Assembly: GCF_900231165.1 (NCBI RefSeq)
Contig: NZ_LT960614.1
Location: forward strand, 2,850,550-2,914,549
From: Hartmannibacter diazotrophicus
GTDB taxonomy: Bacteria > Pseudomonadota > Alphaproteobacteria > Rhizobiales > Pleomorphomonadaceae
Reading direction: 5' to 3'
Length of the DNA: 64,000 bases
Both the position numbers and the translations under genes were made by a program. This document shows positions 61,673 through 64,000 of the stretch, piece by piece (the stretch's first letter is position 1; each line of letters starts with the position of its first letter). Under the pieces are notes generated by a model. The model was not told where the DNA came from, did no database searches, and worked only from the letters and a program-made list of their open reading frames with translations.

Positions 61673-62703
61673 CCCGCATCACCATCGTGACCGACGCCTG
61701 GCACCCCCAGGTGAATGGCGTCGTGCGCTCGATCGAGCGCACCAACGCCGAGCTTGAGAAAATGGGCGTGCATGTCTCCATGCTGACGCCCGCTTCCTTC
61801 AGGACCATCCCCTGTCCGACCTATCCGGAGATCAGGCTGTCGCTAACGCTGCCCGGTCACTTCGCGCGCGAGATCGAGAAGGGCCAGCCCTCCTATGTCC
61901 ACATCGCGACGGAAGGACCGCTCGGCCTGATGGCCGCGCGCTGGTGCCGGCGCAACGGCCTGCCCTACACCACCAGTTACCACACCCGCTTTCCGGAATA
62001 CGTGTCCGCCCGCCTGCCGATCCCTGAAAAATGGCTCTACGCCATCGTTCGCCGGTTTCACAATCGCGGCGGCGGCTGCATGGTCGCGACCGAGAGCCTT
62101 GCGCAGGAACTGAGCGCCCGCGGTTTCAAGCACCTGATGCGCTGGTCGCGCGGGATCGATGCCGATCTCTTCCATCCGCGCGAGGACGACATCCTCAACC
62201 TTCCGCGCCCAATCTTCATGAACGTCGGCCGCGTCTCGGTTGAAAAGAATATCGGCGCATTTCTGGATCTCGACCTGCCGGGTTCCAAGGTCGTGGTCGG
62301 GGATGGACCGCAGCTTGAAAGCCTGCGCAAACGCTATCCCGACGTTGTGTTCACCGGCGCGAAATTCGGTGAGGAACTCGCTCGCCACTACGCGGCAGCT
62401 GACGTCTTCGTCTTCCCGAGCCGCACCGACACCTTCGGCAACGTGCTGCTCGAAGCCCTCGCCTCCGGCGTGCCGGTCGCGGCCTATCCGGTGATGGGGC
62501 CGATCGACATTGTCGGCGATCATCCGGTCGGCGTTCTCGACGAGGATCTGAGGATCGCCGCGCTCGGGGCGCTGCAGATTTCGCGCGATGCCTGCCGCAA
62601 CCATGCGCTCAATTATTCCTGGCCCGCCAGTGCCTTGCAGTTTTTGACCAATATCCGCCTTGCCAACGGCGAGGTGATCGGGCAACCCTTGGCACCCGCC
62701 TGA
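61669..62703 (+). CDS. GT-B glycosyltransferase (GT4, PimA-like)
   Basis: 344 residues. Opening MTRITIVTDAWHPQVNGVVRSIERTNAELEKMG is typical of GT4 lipid glycosyltransferases, with a nucleotide-sugar C-terminal domain (FMNVGRVSVEKNIGAFLDLDLPG...VVVGDGPQLESLRKRYPDVVFTGAKF; FVFPSRTDTFGNVLLEALASGVPVAAY). With the coupled LpxH-like enzyme it may act on membrane lipid or lipopolysaccharide precursors. Substrate not determined. Confidence 0.88.
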   Translation: MTRITIVTDAWHPQVNGVVRSIERTNAELEKMGVHVSMLTPASFRTIPCPTYPEIRLSLTLPGHFAREIEKGQPSYVHIATEGPLGLMAARWCRRNGLPYTTSYHTRFPEYVSARLPIPEKWLYAIVRRFHNRGGGCMVATESLAQELSARGFKHLMRWSRGIDADLFHPREDDILNLPRPIFMNVGRVSVEKNIGAFLDLDLPGSKVVVGDGPQLESLRKRYPDVVFTGAKFGEELARHYAAADVFVFPSRTDTFGNVLLEALASGVPVAAYPVMGPIDIVGDHPVGVLDEDLRIAALGALQISRDACRNHALNYSWPASALQFLTNIRLANGEVIGQPLAPA

Positions 62704-62832
62704 CGGACAATGCGCGCACGACAACTGCGCCGTGCCCGCCGTTCATCGCGACGCGATACGGCTCGTCCCGTCTGCCTGCGAACGCATGTGGCCGAGCGCT
62801 GCGTGCCGTCAGGCTCATCGCTGTGCCGGAGC

Positions 62833-63822
62833 ATGCCCTTGGATACGCCCACCCTGACCGATCTGCCCGTCTTCGCCGACGTCGAGGCGGCGAGCAGGCG
62901 CATTGCCGCCGAGGCCGTGCGCACGCCCCTGATCCGCGTCTTCGACCGCCCCGAAGGCCGGCTTTTCGTCAAGGCGGAATGCCTTCAGCGGACCGGATCG
63001 TTCAAGTTTCGTGGTGCCTTCAACCGGCTCTCGATGATCCCCGAAAGCCAGCGTGCGCCGGGCGTGGTTGCCTGCTCGTCCGGCAACCACGCCCAGGGCG
63101 TGGCGCTGGCGGCGCGCATTCTCGGCATGCCGGCGACCATCGTGATGCCGGAGGATTCACCCGTGATCAAGGTGGCCAACACGCGCGACTATGGCGCCGA
63201 GGTGGTCTTCTACGACCGCGCCACCGAGGACCGCGAGGCCATTGCCGAGGAAATCCGCGCGGCGCGTGGCGCGACCTTCGTCCACCCCTACGACGATCCC
63301 GGCATTATTGCCGGACAGGGCACGGCGGGCCTGGAAATCGTCCAGCAGTTGGCCGAGATGGGCCTGCGGCCCGATGCGGTGCTCGCCAGCGCCAGCGGCG
63401 GCGGACTGACGGCCGGCGTTTCACTCGCCCTCGAAGCGCTCACCCCGGACTGCGCCGTGCATACCTGCGAGCCCGCCGGATTCGACGACCATGCCCGCTC
63501 CCTCGCGAGCGGCGAACGGCTTTCGAACGCATTGAAGACCGGATCCGTCTGCGACGGTCTGCTGGCGAACATGCCCGGCCATCGCACCTTTGCCATCAAC
63601 AGCCGGACGGTGACATCGGGCGTTGCGGTCACCGACGAAGAGGCGCTTGCCGCCGTCGCCTTCGCGGCCAGACGCCTGAAGATCGTGCTCGAACCGAGCG
63701 GCGCGATTGGCCTCGCCGCGATCCTCAACGGCAAGATACCGCTCGAAGGCCGCACGGTCGTCGTGATCGGCACCGGTGGAAATATCGATGATGCGATGCT
63801 GGGCCGCGCGCTAGGCCTCTGA
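62833..63822 (+). CDS. Threonine/serine dehydratase, PLP-dependent
   Basis: 329 residues from the ATG at 62833; a TTG two codons later (62839) has a better placed GGAG. PLP lysine K58 (RTGSFKFRGAFN), SSGNHAQG, and the phosphate loop SASGGGLTAG identify the fold-type II threonine dehydratase/serine racemase family. No C-terminal ACT regulatory domain, so it is the short, catabolic-like form. Deaminates threonine or serine, or racemises a related amino acid. Confidence 0.9.
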   Translation: MPLDTPTLTDLPVFADVEAASRRIAAEAVRTPLIRVFDRPEGRLFVKAECLQRTGSFKFRGAFNRLSMIPESQRAPGVVACSSGNHAQGVALAARILGMPATIVMPEDSPVIKVANTRDYGAEVVFYDRATEDREAIAEEIRAARGATFVHPYDDPGIIAGQGTAGLEIVQQLAEMGLRPDAVLASASGGGLTAGVSLALEALTPDCAVHTCEPAGFDDHARSLASGERLSNALKTGSVCDGLLANMPGHRTFAINSRTVTSGVAVTDEEALAAVAFAARRLKIVLEPSGAIGLAAILNGKIPLEGRTVVVIGTGGNIDDAMLGRALGL

Positions 63823-63871
63823 CAGGCCACGCGCGCCGGGAACGTCCCTGATCGATGACGTCTTGGTCCGA

Positions 63872-64000
63872 TCAGGCGAAAAGCGCCATGCGCTCCTTGG
63901 GCGACAGGGCCTTCAGAGCGTCTTCGGCGCCTTTCTCCGTCGCATCGGACGGAGATTTGACGTCCGAGCGGCCGTCGGCAATGAAGGCGGCAAGGTCCTC
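63872..64000 (-). CDS. C-terminal end of a truncated minus-strand gene
   Basis: Open to the window edge, 42 residues visible (EDLAAFIADGRSD..., ending ALKALSPKERMALFA). Helical and charged. Too short to identify; the gene begins beyond 64000. Confidence 0.5.
   Translation of the reverse strand, partial: EDLAAFIADGRSDVKSPSDATEKGAEDALKALSPKERMALFA

Overview
The window reads as one chromosomal stretch of a GC-rich alphaproteobacterium, most likely Hyphomicrobiales (Rhizobiales). Lineage markers are a FlaF/FlbT flagellin-control pair, FliX, MotE, a FlgJ with only the rod-binding part, a DksA with a single cysteine, and a giant two-helix coiled-coil protein that matches the growth pole ring protein (GPR/RgsE) of polar-growing rhizobia. 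I saw no rRNA, tRNA, insertion sequence, prophage or CRISPR array.

Layout. 1-0.9 kb: 3' part of a phytase-like esterase. 0.95-29.5 kb: a flagellar island. On the minus strand are fliL-fliM-(DUF6468-like)-motE-(large TPR protein). On the plus strand are flgF-flgG-flgA-flgH; then come a glycosyltransferase and dksA (minus), the divergent fliX / flgI-flgJ-flgN-like pair, a FlaG-like gene, three flagellin genes in tandem, flbT-flaF, and the minus-strand unit flgE-flgK-flgL. 29.8-40.1 kb: a MoxR-type ATPase and its usual VWA partner, separated by a minus-strand block (histidine kinase, response regulator, diguanylate cyclase, cytochrome b561, PepSY protein, YcjF, YcjX, SixA). 40.4-44.7 kb: an orphan small protein, a glutamine-synthetase-like ligase, a MarR-GNAT fusion with a dyad operator, a 57-residue protein, an adrenodoxin-type ferredoxin and an Hpt protein. 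45.4-51.7 kb: the gpr gene. 51.8-56.4 kb: an Mla/MCE lipid transporter operon. 56.7-63.8 kb: dgcN-dgcA (D-glutamate route), AraC regulator with azlCD, an LpxH-like phosphatase with a glycosyltransferase, and a threonine dehydratase. A truncated minus-strand gene runs off the right edge.

The most notable signal is a layered set of regulatory sites in the flagellar island. A 15-bp palindrome CGGCA-N5-TGCCG occurs exactly four times, each upstream of a flagellar gene or operon. Sigma-54 -24/-12 promoters (two with the full TGGCACG box) precede flgF, flgI and flgE, with a weaker one before fliX. CtrA-like TTAACG-N5-T boxes lie before the three flagellins and in the fliL/flgF gap. Each flagellin leader carries a 6-bp hairpin with a purine-rich loop about 26-32 nt before the start codon; the stems differ in sequence but keep pairing, as expected for a conserved RNA element that could be read by FlbT. 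These fit a Caulobacter-like CtrA, FlbD/FliX/sigma-54 and FlbT hierarchy; the assignment of regulators is inference.
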